This document shows, piece after piece, positions 10,897-21,345 of a DNA stretch of 64,000 bases. The position numbers and the translations under genes are program-made. A model generated the notes under the pieces. That model did no database searches. It was not told the origin of the DNA and saw only the letters and a program-made list of their open reading frames with translations. Every line of letters starts with the position of its first letter. Positions within the stretch are counted from its first letter, which is position 1. This DNA is from an uncultured Verrucomicrobiales bacterium. Lineage in GTDB: Bacteria; Verrucomicrobiota; Verrucomicrobiia; Verrucomicrobiales; DEV007. The stretch lies in NCBI GenBank assembly GCA_943789025.1, contig CALSSN010000007.1:1-64000 (forward strand), read 5' to 3'.

Positions 10897-13644
10897 TCAT
10901 GACAGAAGCTGTCTCATGGTGTCGGCGCTGAGATCGAGACTATGGGTGGCGCCGGTGAGAAGATCGGTAGCGAGGTCATCCTTTTTTCCCTGCAGCTGCT
11001 GGATGCGTTCCTCGACCGTATCTTTGCAGAGAAGCTTATGCACGAAAACCGGCTTGTCCTGACCAATCCGGTAAGCGCGGTCGGTCGCCTGGTTCTCGGC
11101 GGCCGGATTCCACCACGGGTCATAATGGATGACGGTGTCTGCGCCGGTCAAGGTGAGGCCTGTCCCGCCGGCTTTCAGCGAAATAAGAAAGACCTCACCC
11201 TCACCACCCTGCCAGCGTTCGACGAGTGACTGCCGGTCTTTCGTCCTCCCGGTCAGGATCAGGTACGGGCAGTTTTCTCTTTTGAGGTGGGCCTCGAGAA
11301 TCGCGAGCATCGACGTGAACTGCGAAAAAAGCAGCGTCCGGTGACCTTCCGCCCGGAGGGTGACGAGCAGGTCCGCCAGATACGCGAACTTGGCGGATGC
11401 CGGGGCCGCAGTGGTAGTGGCAGTGGCAGGCACCACCGCTTCAGGACTCCCCGCCCCGGACTCCGAGCCCCTGAGCAATGACGGGTGACAACAGATCTGT
11501 CGCAACTTGAGCAGCGCATCGAGAAACACGATCTGGGCTTCCGTGCCGCGGATAGCCAGGGCCTGGCGCACCTGCTTGTCCATCGTTGAGCGCACCGTCT
11601 CGTAGAGATCCTGCTGCTCCCCTTCGAGCTGGATGGTATGGAGAATCTCGGTCTTTGGTGGCAGCTCCTTTGCCACATCGTGTTTGGTGCGGCGGAGAAT
11701 CAATGGCCCGACCCGGCGGGCGAGAGCTGCGGCCTTCGCGCCGTCGCCGCCACTCTCGATCGGGCGGCGGTAGGTGGCTGCAAATGCCTCCGAAGTGCCG
11801 AGCAGACCGGGCATTAGAAAATCCATCAAACTCCAGAGGTCAGTGAGGGAATTTTCGATCGGAGTTCCGGAAAGGCAGAGCCTCTGCACGGCATTAATCT
11901 CCCGAACTGCGACGCTGATCTGAGCACCGGGGTTTTTGACGTGCTGGGCTTCATCCAGAACGCAGAGATGAAAGTGATAGGCCGCGAAGCGCTCGAGATC
12001 ACGAGGCACAAGGGCGTAAGAAGTCAGGACGATGTCGGCGTCGGGAATCTTGCCAAAGCTGCGGTGGCGGTCAGCACCCTGGAGGACCAGCACGTTCAAA
12101 GCAGGCGAAAACTTTGCCGCCTCCCGCTGCCAGTTGACGACCACTGAAGTGGGAGCCACCACCAGCGAGGGCAAAGCACCTGAGCGACCGGTTTCCTTCT
12201 CGGCCAGAATATGAGCAAGGGTCTGGAGGGTTTTTCCCAGTCCCATATCATCAGCAAGAATGCCATGGAGCTGGTAGCGGGCGAGAAACTGCATCCAGTA
12301 AAACCCATCCGCCTGGTAGTCGCGGAGGGTAGCCTGCAGGCCGTCTGGCAATGGCACGCGTTCGATCGCTTCGAAGTCGGTCATACGCGCGGCAAGCGCC
12401 TCAATCTCGGGTGAAGTCTCCACCCCGAAGACCGCTTCTTCCTCCCCGCCTGCGAGGAGTGCGGCATCGACTTTGTTGAGTCGGATATCGCCATCCGGGA
12501 ATGGAAACTCCATGAGCTGACCCAGCGTGGTCAGAATCCGGCGAAAACGACCGACCGGGAGTGCCAGTCCGCGGCCGTCGGGCAGGAAGATCATAAACTC
12601 CTGGCCGGCCGGGAGGTCTTCGGTGGCTTCCAGAAACCTGTTCGCGACGAGCGAGGCGAGGATCGGCTGGAGCGCGAAGCGCTCGCCATCGATCTCGAAT
12701 CCAGCGGAAAGACGGAACCACCCTCGCCCTTCCTCGACGATCTCCGCCTTCCACCCTTCGGTCTTAAAGACCAGCGGCCGCATTCCGACATCCGCCGCGA
12801 ACTGGACCTCCCAGCCTCGGCGCTCCAGCGCAGGCACCCCCTCGTGCCGGAAGCGCTGCCAGAAGAACTCCGGGTGCGGCCACTCCCTGGCATCCACTTT
12901 CCAAAGCGTTCCGGGAACAGGTGCGGGGTCGATCCGGCGGAGGGCGGAGGGAGGCTTTTCAGCTCCGGGCAGGAGGTTGAGTGCGTAGAGGCTCTGCACG
13001 GCTTCCCCCTCTGCGCTGCGATCGCGACGGATGCTACCACTGCCGGTGACGATGGCCGGAAGGGTGCCGGAGGGGTCAAGGTCGACTCGGTGCTTCCCGT
13101 AGACAGCCTGTGCCTGCGCGAAGAATTCAGGCATCCACGCGAGGCGTTCACCGCCCAGGCGTTTTTCCACACGCATGAGGAAGCGCGGGCGGCACGCCCG
13201 CTCGTCTTCACCTTCCTCGAATACCTCCTCCCCGGCAGCAGCAGGCGGTTTCTCCAGCCGCAGGATTTTTTTTCCCGCCAACATGTGCTCGGCATGGGGA
13301 GCCTCTCCAAACGCGCTGGCCACGCGAGCGGCAGGAGCCTTGAGGAGGTTTTCGAGGATGCCGACTGCGTGCACGCAGTGGGCTCCGACTCCGCACGTGC
13401 AGTCGGCATCCATCCGCGTCGCCTCCCCCTGGTGCCAGAAAATCAGTTCCGGTCGGTGAATCGTACCGGTCTTTTCTGTCACGACTCCCTGCACCTCGAG
13501 GTCACCGGTATCGAGCACTCGGGCATGGACCTCGGCGACCTGCCGTGCGCGCGCCATCTGGCGACCGGCAGTCAAGGGCCCAGCATCAAAGGCCGAGCGC
13601 CAACCGTCGCTCTCGAGAAACGCCACCAGGTCATTCTGATCCAT
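10897..13644 (-). CDS. SWIM zinc finger - SNF2 family DNA-dependent ATPase
   Basis: A 915-residue protein. A SWIM zinc site (DCTCGVGAHCVHAVGIL, CxCx..CxH) lies near residues 79-95, followed by a long middle region. The SNF2 ATPase core has ILADDMGLGKTLQTLAHIL (Walker A, about 462), SLVVAPTSVVVNW, CVLDEAQHVKNP (DEAQ box, about 562) and LSGTPIENSLTDLWSL. The helicase C-terminal lobe has LLFSQFTSMLAIL, SLKAGGTGLTLTGADTVIHYDP and TDRAYRIGQ (about 850). These are the hallmarks of bacterial SNF2/RapA-like remodelling ATPases. The role is probably removal of proteins from DNA or RNA polymerase, but there is no RapA-type N-terminus. It lies just downstream of the LolC/E gene. Confidence 0.93.
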   Translation of the reverse strand: MDQNDLVAFLESDGWRSAFDAGPLTAGRQMARARQVAEVHARVLDTGDLEVQGVVTEKTGTIHRPELIFWHQGEATRMDADCTCGVGAHCVHAVGILENLLKAPAARVASAFGEAPHAEHMLAGKKILRLEKPPAAAGEEVFEEGEDERACRPRFLMRVEKRLGGERLAWMPEFFAQAQAVYGKHRVDLDPSGTLPAIVTGSGSIRRDRSAEGEAVQSLYALNLLPGAEKPPSALRRIDPAPVPGTLWKVDAREWPHPEFFWQRFRHEGVPALERRGWEVQFAADVGMRPLVFKTEGWKAEIVEEGRGWFRLSAGFEIDGERFALQPILASLVANRFLEATEDLPAGQEFMIFLPDGRGLALPVGRFRRILTTLGQLMEFPFPDGDIRLNKVDAALLAGGEEEAVFGVETSPEIEALAARMTDFEAIERVPLPDGLQATLRDYQADGFYWMQFLARYQLHGILADDMGLGKTLQTLAHILAEKETGRSGALPSLVVAPTSVVVNWQREAAKFSPALNVLVLQGADRHRSFGKIPDADIVLTSYALVPRDLERFAAYHFHLCVLDEAQHVKNPGAQISVAVREINAVQRLCLSGTPIENSLTDLWSLMDFLMPGLLGTSEAFAATYRRPIESGGDGAKAAALARRVGPLILRRTKHDVAKELPPKTEILHTIQLEGEQQDLYETVRSTMDKQVRQALAIRGTEAQIVFLDALLKLRQICCHPSLLRGSESGAGSPEAVVPATATTTAAPASAKFAYLADLLVTLRAEGHRTLLFSQFTSMLAILEAHLKRENCPYLILTGRTKDRQSLVERWQGGEGEVFLISLKAGGTGLTLTGADTVIHYDPWWNPAAENQATDRAYRIGQDKPVFVHKLLCKDTVEERIQQLQGKKDDLATDLLTGATHSLDLSADTMRQLLS

Positions 13645-13706
13645 CGTCTCAGGCTAGTGCAGAACGGCAGAGAGTTCACCCTCGGAGACAGTTTTCGTCG
13701 TGCTTA

Positions 13707-15060
13707 TCAGTCGCCTCGCAGTGCTTTTGCCGGGTCGGTTCTCGCCGCCATGAAAGCAGGGATCAATGCCGCCACCGAACAGAGCAAAAAAGCCCCCCCA
13801 GCGATCGTCCAGATATCGGACCAGAGCACCTTCGCTGGGATTGCAGAGATTCCGTAGATCGCCTCGGAAAAAATCTCCCGGCCGAAAACCTCGCCGAAGA
13901 AACTGCGGATCTCATTGCGGAACTGAATGACGAAAAGTCCGAGACCGATGCCGCTGAGGGCGCCCATCATCCCGACCACCATCCCCTGGCCGAGGAAGAT
14001 CCAGAGCACCTGGGACACCCGCGAGCCGAGAGCCGTGATCACCCCGATCTCGCGCCGCTTCTGCACGGTGACCGTGATCATCGTGTTCATCGTCGAGAAT
14101 GCGGCCACCAGCACGATCATAAAAAGTGCCACCAGCATCATATCTCGCTCGTTTCTGATGGTGGCAAACCAGAGTTGGTGCTTTTCCATCCACGTCTGGG
14201 GGAACCATCCGGGCGGGAGCTTCGATTGCATGGCGTCTGCCACTTCCCGCGCCCGGTAGGCGTCTGTAGTCAGGACCCCCAGGCCATTCACCCCACCACG
14301 GGTCTCGAAAATCTCCTGACCGATATGCAGGGGAAGCAATGCGATCTGGTCGTAGTGAAAATCGCCGCGAAAAATGCCGGCAACTTCAAGCCGAAAAGGG
14401 AGAATCATCGATTCGACCTCATCCATCACGTCCCCTCGGCTCTCCTCCGGTTGTTCTTCAAGTTCGCGCAGAGCTCGCACGATCTCGCCGACATTGTTCG
14501 GCGCGTAGGCGGTCACGGTATCGCCTGCACGGACGCGCAGGCGGTTCGATGCCTGCAGACCGAGAACAATGCGACCGTCACAATCCTCGGGCAGATCGAC
14601 GTCGGAGAGGTCAAAGCTTCCCTCCTCGATTTTACCGGCAAGTTTTTCCACCTTCTCTCGGTCTTCATGCCGCACCGCGCGGACACCGGCCGCATGAGGA
14701 TCTCCCCCGGAGTCGAGAAAGAGTAACCCCTCGACGAAGGGAAACACTCCCTCCACCTCATCCACGGTCTGCGCTGCCTCCATGGCCTTAAACCAATCCA
14801 TCCCGTGCTCGGGAAGCTCCTCTTCGCCACCTTCCGCGAGCACTGGATATGCTCCCACCTCGATGTGCGGCTCGAACCCCAACACCGAGTCTTTTATCTT
14901 CTGCTCGAAGCCGGCCCATCACAGCGATGACTACCATCAGAACCGCCACCCCGAGGCTCACTCCAAGAATCGATATAACCGTGATCACCGACACGAAGGT
15001 CCCCTTCGGTTTCAGGTAACGAAGGGCCAGAAAAAGACTGATGTTGCGACTTGGTGTCAT
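13707..15060 (-). pseudogene. Lipoprotein-releasing ABC permease LolC/LolE, frameshifted
   Basis: Two frames together give one LolC/E-type protein of about 450 residues. The N-terminal part starts at ATG 15060 (MTPSRNISLFLALRYLKPKG) with the first membrane helix VSVITVISILGVSLGVAVLM. The rest, from GFEQKIKDSVLGFEPH on, includes a periplasmic domain and three C-terminal helices of the FtsX fold (NTMITVTVQKRREIGVITALG). The break is in plus-strand ccggcccat (14911-14919): dropping one base of the CCC at 14915-14917 restores VMAGFEQKIKD and gives a length divisible by three. LolC/E with LolD releases lipoproteins from the inner membrane and is essential in many Gram-negatives, so an error in the sequence is at least as likely as true loss. 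No LolD gene is in the window. Confidence 0.85.
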
Positions 15061-15182
15061 GTCAGGACGAAGACAAAATACATCGGAACCTACCCGATAG
15101 GGCATGCCCCCGCGACGGCAAACAGAAAGGGCAGGAATTTAACATCGCAGAAGGCGGTAAATAAGCCTATATTCCACTGCAG

Positions 15183-15536
15183 ATGATCGGCGAAGACAAG
15201 CTCTTATCCGGATGGCAGGAATCCCCCCACATTCCTGAGGGTGCCTATGATCGGGACGTGGTGGATCGGGTCTGGAACTTCGGCCAGCGCATCCCTGGAA
15301 ACGACGACCAAACCTGGCGAAAAGACGAGTTCGGCGCGTGGATCCACCGCCTTGATTACGGCAACCGCAACTCCCAGTTCGGATGGGAAATCCTCGATAA
15401 CAGCGCCTTCCGAAGCGGCTACGGTCTCACTGCCCTTCGTCCCTGCCAGTGGCAGAATTATCTCGACTACGAGGTCGCAGCACGTCACTCCCAGATCACC
15501 GCCGATGGTTTGGGCAACGTCCGCCGGCTCCTCTAA
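15183..15536 (+). CDS. Small HNH-nuclease-like protein lacking the catalytic histidines
   Basis: A 117-residue protein. VWNFGQRIPGNDDQTWRKD, FGAWIHRLDYGNRNSQFGWEI and LRPCQWQNYLDYE follow the order seen in a group of small HNH endonuclease-like proteins (W.kG..i.G.d...wRkD..Ga.I....YG.r.S..GWEIDHi.P...GG..., NL.P.qW.NN). In those proteins GWEIDH provides catalytic histidine. Here it reads GWEILDN and the GG loop is replaced, so nuclease activity is unlikely. It is transcribed away from LolC/E. Function unknown; the family link is from memory and uncertain. Confidence 0.6.
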   Translation: MIGEDKLLSGWQESPHIPEGAYDRDVVDRVWNFGQRIPGNDDQTWRKDEFGAWIHRLDYGNRNSQFGWEILDNSAFRSGYGLTALRPCQWQNYLDYEVAARHSQITADGLGNVRRLL

Positions 15537-15709
15537 GCTAAGCGCCCGGGCCTGGCAGGATACCAGGACGCGAGCGACCCAAGCGGAGCAAAGTCCCGAT
15601 GCGGGCGGCGGTTCTATCCGACGCGGAAGACGACACAGCATCTTCCACTCTGCGTCCCTCCGTGTCTTCGCCTTGCTTTCGACTGGCAAGACTCCGTCAT
15701 CTGTCCTAG

Positions 15710-17013
<1,304 letters not shown>

Positions 17014-17119
17014 GAGGTCCACAGATCGCTTTCCGCGTGCTGGCGGAGAACCACCTGCCCTGCGCAGGATGAACAGCTGAGAAGAACCAGAGCAGATCTG
17101 GCCGACGAGGAATGCAACC

Positions 17120-18076
17120 GTGAAAAAACTCGGCATCACTATGGGAGATCCGGCCGGGGTCGGACCTGAGATCTGTCTCCGGCTTCTCGCCGACCCCGCG
17201 CTCGCCGCGGTGGCCGGTAAGCCGCTGGTTTACGGTGACCTCGCGGTGCTTTGTGCCGTGGCCGAGATGCTCGCACTGCCTCCCCCTGACCCCGCTTCGG
17301 TCCGGGACCTCAAACAGGTTTCTCCTGCTGACTTCACTCCGGGTCAGGTCAGTCCGGCGGCTGGTGCGGCAGCTTTCGCCTATGTCACCACCGCCATCGC
17401 CGACGCCCTGACGGGAGAAATAGCTGGTGTCGTCACCGCTCCCCTTAACAAAGAGGCGCTGCACGCGGCCGGCATCGACTATCCCGGCCACACCGAGATC
17501 TTCGCCGACCGCATGCACGCCGAGCGTTCCTGCATGCTTCAGGTCTCCGACGAAGTCACCGCCAGCTTCGTCACCTGCCACTGTGGTTACCATGAAGTGC
17601 CCGCCCTGATGACCACCGAACGCATCCTCGAGGTCATCGAGCTCACCCATCAGGCCCTCATCCGCATCCGTGGGAAAACACCTGCGCTTGTCGCCTGCGG
17701 CCTCAACCCCCACGCCGGAGAACACGGCCTCTTTGGCAACCGTGAGGAAGAGAACATCCTCGTTCCTGCGCTTGAGGAGGCACGTGCTCGGGGGATCTCT
17801 GTCACCGGCCCACTGCCGCCCGACACCGTCTTCATCCCGAGCAACCGCGCGCGCTTCGACGGCGTCATCTGCATGTATCACGACCAGGGCCACATCCCGC
17901 TCAAGGCCCTCGCGTTCGAGACGGCTGTCAATACCACCCTCGGCCTCCCTGTCACCCGCACATCCGTCGACCACGGCACCGCCTTCGACATCGCGTGGCA
18001 GGGGAGCGCCCACCACTCGAGCCTCTTTGAGGCGTTCAAACTCTGCGCCAGACTCAGCCTGCCTGAGAACGCCTGA
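17120..18076 (+). CDS. pdxA: 4-hydroxythreonine-4-phosphate dehydrogenase
   Basis: A 318-residue protein close to the usual PdxA length (about 330). ITMGDPAGVGPEICLRLL at the N-terminus, VTAPLNKEALHAAGIDYPGHTEIFAD (substrate loop and first metal histidine), VACGLNPHAGEHGLFG, and MYHDQGHIPLKAL with TSVDHGTAFDIAWQG (second and third metal histidines) are all present. It catalyses the NAD-dependent oxidation of 4-phosphohydroxy-threonine in the DXP-dependent route to pyridoxal phosphate. The start is GTG at 17120, preceded by a fair Shine-Dalgarno sequence (gaggaa, about 8 bases upstream). It follows the PLP-dependent sulfhydrylase gene by about 100 bp, so cofactor supply and use are neighbours. 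Confidence 0.95.
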   Translation: MKKLGITMGDPAGVGPEICLRLLADPALAAVAGKPLVYGDLAVLCAVAEMLALPPPDPASVRDLKQVSPADFTPGQVSPAAGAAAFAYVTTAIADALTGEIAGVVTAPLNKEALHAAGIDYPGHTEIFADRMHAERSCMLQVSDEVTASFVTCHCGYHEVPALMTTERILEVIELTHQALIRIRGKTPALVACGLNPHAGEHGLFGNREEENILVPALEEARARGISVTGPLPPDTVFIPSNRARFDGVICMYHDQGHIPLKALAFETAVNTTLGLPVTRTSVDHGTAFDIAWQGSAHHSSLFEAFKLCARLSLPENA

Positions 18077-18147
18077 GTCGCGAATTCAGCGAAAAGATTC
18101 ATCCCATCCCAGTTGCCCTTTCCTCCCCGGATTCCCACCGACCTACC

Positions 18148-18852
18148 ATGATCGGCTCACCCCGCAAGCGTCTTCCCAAAGCGATGGTCGCACTCTACGA
18201 TCAGTTCCGCTTCGAATTCGCCTCGCTCCGCCACCGCAAGCTCCGCGGCAGTCGGAGCTTCTCTTTCCCGGACCAGCGCTTTCTTAACCTCGGGTGCGGC
18301 CCCGACCCGATCGGACAGTATGACGGCTTTCTCAATGCCGACCACTACCGCTTCTCCGGCGAGGTTGATTTCTGTCTCGACCTCCGCGATCCCCTGCCCT
18401 TTCCTGACCACGAATGGGAAGGGATCCTGCTCCACCACGTTCTCGAACACTTGCCACGGGAGAGCGTGCCCGGCTTCCTGCTAGAATGCCGACGCGTCCT
18501 CCAGCCGGGAGGGGTTCTCCGCATCGCGGTACCCGATTGCGGACTGGCCGCGCGACTGTATGCCGCAGGCGAGAGCGGCGACAAAGCCGCCGAAGACCAA
18601 CTCCTCCATCTGCTCCCACCGTTCCTCGGGTCGTTCCACGAACCGATGGATGTTCTCAATGAGTTTTTTCACTCGACCCCCGAAAACCGTCACCACGCCG
18701 GCTACGACACTCGGGCCCTGCAAGCCGTTCTCGCAGCTGCGGGGTTCTCCCGCAGCGAACCGAAGCCCTTCACCGAGAGCCTCGTTCCAGAGCTCGCCGT
18801 CGGTCACCAGCCATGGAGCCCTTTCACCCTCTACGTCGACGCGACATCCTAA
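18148..18852 (+). CDS. SAM-dependent methyltransferase
   Basis: A 234-residue protein. FLNLGCGPDPIGQYDGFLN is motif I with the glycine-rich SAM loop, VDFCLDLRDPLPFPDHEWE the acidic binding segment, ILLHHVLEHLPRESVPGFL and RVLQPGGVLRIAVPD the central strand-helix, typical of predicted type-11 methyltransferases. In relatives with this ending (HPWSPFTLYVDA-like) the role is often in envelope or glycan biosynthesis, but no substrate is known. It lies about 70 bp after pdxA on the same strand. There is no strong evidence for the exact start; ATG at 18148 is the first one. Confidence 0.85.
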   Translation: MIGSPRKRLPKAMVALYDQFRFEFASLRHRKLRGSRSFSFPDQRFLNLGCGPDPIGQYDGFLNADHYRFSGEVDFCLDLRDPLPFPDHEWEGILLHHVLEHLPRESVPGFLLECRRVLQPGGVLRIAVPDCGLAARLYAAGESGDKAAEDQLLHLLPPFLGSFHEPMDVLNEFFHSTPENRHHAGYDTRALQAVLAAAGFSRSEPKPFTESLVPELAVGHQPWSPFTLYVDATS

Positions 18853-18989
18853 TCAGGTTCTCTCGCTTCGATCGCTCCATCTCCCGATCTCTCGATCTCC
18901 CTCGGCGCCGAGCCTGCCCCCCAGAACGCCTCTTCCGGATACTCGTTTAGTCCGTCCCTCGTAAGACCTATGATCGATGCACCGCCTCT

Positions 18990-19433
18990 TCAGCAGGGAG
19001 CCGCCACGGGCGTCACTCCTTTGCGCAGGATGATGTTGGCATATTTGTTGACGTCACCAGTCGCCAGAACAGCATGGGCTTTTCGAGCGCGCTCGTAGTA
19101 CGCGAAGCGTTCGAGCCGACGAATCGACGGGTTCAGGCTACTATGCCGAGCGATCGCTTCAGCGTAGGCCCCCTCGACTGCAGGATCGAGCTGGTCGCCC
19201 TCGACTGCCTCCATGGTCAGAACAGGAGCCGGGTCATACGCATCCAATTCAAACAGCGGAAGAATCGCGTCGAGAAGTGCCGGAATGGACAATCCATCCG
19301 CGCGGATCACCTGCTCATGAAATTGGTGACCGGGAAAATGGGCATCGGCGAGCACAAGCTCCTCGCCGTGGCCCATCCTGCAGAGGGTGGCAAGAAGTTC
19401 CGGGGAGAGTAGAGGTGAGATTCCTTTCAACAT
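18990..19433 (-). CDS. fucU: RbsD/FucU-family sugar mutarotase
   Basis: A 147-residue protein, the standard size for FucU. MLKGISPLLSPELLATLCRMGHGEELVLADAHFP matches the conserved FucU opening (MLKgIsplLsPeLL..La.MGHGDeIvlaDanFP), and the C-terminal KAHAVLATGDVNKYANIILRKGV matches the fold's last strand. It interconverts anomers of L-fucose or a related sugar. It is encoded alone, converging with the methyltransferase gene. Fucose is a common algal sugar used by Verrucomicrobiota, but no fucose catabolic genes lie nearby. FucU is favoured over RbsD because of its length and motif. Confidence 0.88.
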   Translation of the reverse strand: MLKGISPLLSPELLATLCRMGHGEELVLADAHFPGHQFHEQVIRADGLSIPALLDAILPLFELDAYDPAPVLTMEAVEGDQLDPAVEGAYAEAIARHSSLNPSIRRLERFAYYERARKAHAVLATGDVNKYANIILRKGVTPVAAPC

Positions 19434-19807
19434 GGGTCACAGATCACTTGAGAGTCACAGATCGCAAGCGGATTCCTGAAGCTTGCAGGAGGCGGTCATT
19501 CCCTGACCTTGCAGAGGCTTGCGAGACTTCCCACCTTTGGCATCTATGCATTCCCTGAGCTTCGATGAAGGAGGGGGATCCAGCGCCGGAAGGTGAGCAA
19601 AAGAAAACCCCTTAACTCTTGCTTCAACACTTCCGACACTGAAAAATTTAAAAAACCAACGAATTGATCTCTCAGACCTTCGAATGATGACACTCATTAC
19701 AAATGCTTGCAATCCTCTTTTTTGAATATTTGGCGTTTTCTTCCGCCAAGTGGCGTGTTTCTTAATTCTGCAAGCTGTTCTATAGCTTGCGCAGTGACCT
19801 CTCTAGG
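19434..19807. other. Intergenic region with small hairpins
   Basis: No gene recognised. gtcacagatc occurs twice (near 19437 and 19455). A short stem (gcaagct/agcttgc, loop of 7) lies at about 19769-19789, just outside the dispersed repeat, and another (ggcg/cgcc) around 19733-19746. None is followed by a T-run long enough to call a terminator. Confidence 0.5.
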
Positions 19808-20027
19808 GAAGGTCTGATCCATTGCTCCACCCGCCACTTGAAATAGAATTGGGCTGAAGTGAGCATCACTGCGCTCTGGGCTCGCTCAAAAAGCCTTCGG
19901 GTTACTACCCGCATCCAGCGTGGCTTGGTTGCTCGTTGGTCATGGATATTCATCCATTTCCGCCTCGCGCCGTGCCGCACAGAATGCGGACATCAATGAC
20001 GGGCACCGCCATAAATCAGACTCTCTC
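19808..20027 (-). repeat. Dispersed ~220-bp repeat, copy 1 (inverted relative to copy 2)
   Basis: Its reverse complement aligns over about 220 bp with 42859-43077, by eye around 85% identical with few gaps. On the minus strand one frame is open across most of it and reads RRKWMNIHDQRATKPRWM and then KWRVEQWIRP. Several differences from copy 2 are at third codon positions in the first half, hinting at past coding. The function is unknown. It lies between fucU and the esterase gene. Confidence 0.85.
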
Positions 20028-20094
20028 AAGGGCTGAAAATCCAGCGTTCTGTCGCTTCATTTTTCTTGCATCGAAGCACATTCCTGATGCCAAC

Positions 20095-21345
20095 TTATTC
20101 CGCTTCGAGGCTCTGAAAATCCGAGCATGCGTAGAGCGATCCGCTCCTAAGAAGCAGAAACCACGCGGTCGAGCCACCAGGAATCTGAGCGGAAACCTCG
20201 AGGCGGTTCCCAGAGGCGTGGATCGAAGCGGGGGCTTCTTGCCACCCGCGGTCACCCGTGAAGCCCGTGTCCCGCGTGAAGATAAGGCTGGCTGAATCGA
20301 TCGCTCTAAAAACGGAGAACACAACCTGAGCAGTCCTCCGTTCCTCCCCCTTGATGGCGACTTGTCGGCACCATGGTTTGCCGTGTTTGAAAACCCCATC
20401 TGCGAAGGCGTAGCTGTCATCTACCTCCCAGGCAAAACCATGGCCATGGCCAAGAAACGGGACGAGCGAAACCATGTGCTCTCCTTGAATACTCTGGTAG
20501 CTGGCAGCCTGGCTGGTGAGGGAAAAGTGAGCATCTCCTGTCCACGAGAGCCAGAGCGTCGGCAGGGATGCCTGCTTGAGCCGTAACGACGGCTCCCAAA
20601 GCTCGTGGTAGAGCCCATTCTCCCTCAACGCACGGCCATATTCGTTCAGGTTGGCAACAAGAAAACCGCACCCGTAGGCGAGAATGCCGAAGGCGAAGCG
20701 CGGGTCGATTCCGATCACCGTCGTGCCGATGACAGCGCCCCATGAAATTCCCATCAAGCCGATGCGGTCACCGTCGACCTCAGGAAAAGACCTGAGAAGA
20801 GAATGCGCGAGAATGGTATCCGCCACTGCATGGTAGATCCACTGGTCCCCGAGAGGACGCGCGGAGTCCCGATAGATTCCCTGCCGAGATGGTCCGGCAT
20901 GCGCATGACGCAACCATGGACAATCTGTATTTCCCTCGGCGGGGACATCCGTTTGGCCTTCCACTGCGATGCTGAGCGCAACGTACCCGCGCGCCTTCCA
21001 GCGCGCCACCCACTCACGAAATGCGGTGCCACCCCCGCCATGGACGAGAACGACCGCCGGCAGTTTCTCATTGCCTGCTTCGGGGATACCAAGCACCGCG
21101 AACACCCGGGTCGGCTGGCCACGGCAGGAGAGGCCCTCAAAAAAAAGTGACCTGATCCCGTCACGCGCGATGCCTCCCTCGGCAGGGAAAGTTGCCGGAG
21201 GATCCGCACAACCCGGAAGGGCGAGAAGCTTTCTGAATTCTGGACTCTGATCCTGTGAAACCGGCGACATCCTGGTAAGCTGGTGAAAATCTCCCGCGCA
21301 TTGAAGCGACACCGACGGTGGCAGCCTCCGCGCACCGCCGAGCAA
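20095..21345 (-). CDS. Alpha/beta hydrolase, acetyl-xylan-esterase / dienelactone-hydrolase type
   Basis: A protein of up to 416 residues. KLPAVVLVHGGGGTAFREWV holds the oxyanion region, RIGLMGISWGAVIGT the nucleophile elbow (G-x-S-x-G), TLWLSWTGDAHF the acidic residue region, and LVPFLGHGHGFAWEV the catalytic histidine. WKARGYVALSIAVEGQTD resembles the cap region of acetyl-xylan esterases and glucuronoyl-type esterases. It probably removes ester groups from plant or algal polysaccharides. The beginning (before about residue 30) is uncertain, with no clear signal peptide in this frame. The C-terminal 100 residues form an extra beta-rich part. Confidence 0.8.
   Translation of the reverse strand: MLGGARRLPPSVSLQCAGDFHQLTRMSPVSQDQSPEFRKLLALPGCADPPATFPAEGGIARDGIRSLFFEGLSCRGQPTRVFAVLGIPEAGNEKLPAVVLVHGGGGTAFREWVARWKARGYVALSIAVEGQTDVPAEGNTDCPWLRHAHAGPSRQGIYRDSARPLGDQWIYHAVADTILAHSLLRSFPEVDGDRIGLMGISWGAVIGTTVIGIDPRFAFGILAYGCGFLVANLNEYGRALRENGLYHELWEPSLRLKQASLPTLWLSWTGDAHFSLTSQAASYQSIQGEHMVSLVPFLGHGHGFAWEVDDSYAFADGVFKHGKPWCRQVAIKGEERRTAQVVFSVFRAIDSASLIFTRDTGFTGDRGWQEAPASIHASGNRLEVSAQIPGGSTAWFLLLRSGSLYACSDFQSLEAE

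Noticed and set aside
12844-13857. 337-codon plus-strand frame opposite the SNF2 helicase
   Set aside because: Composition is that of an antisense shadow and it crosses into the next gene.
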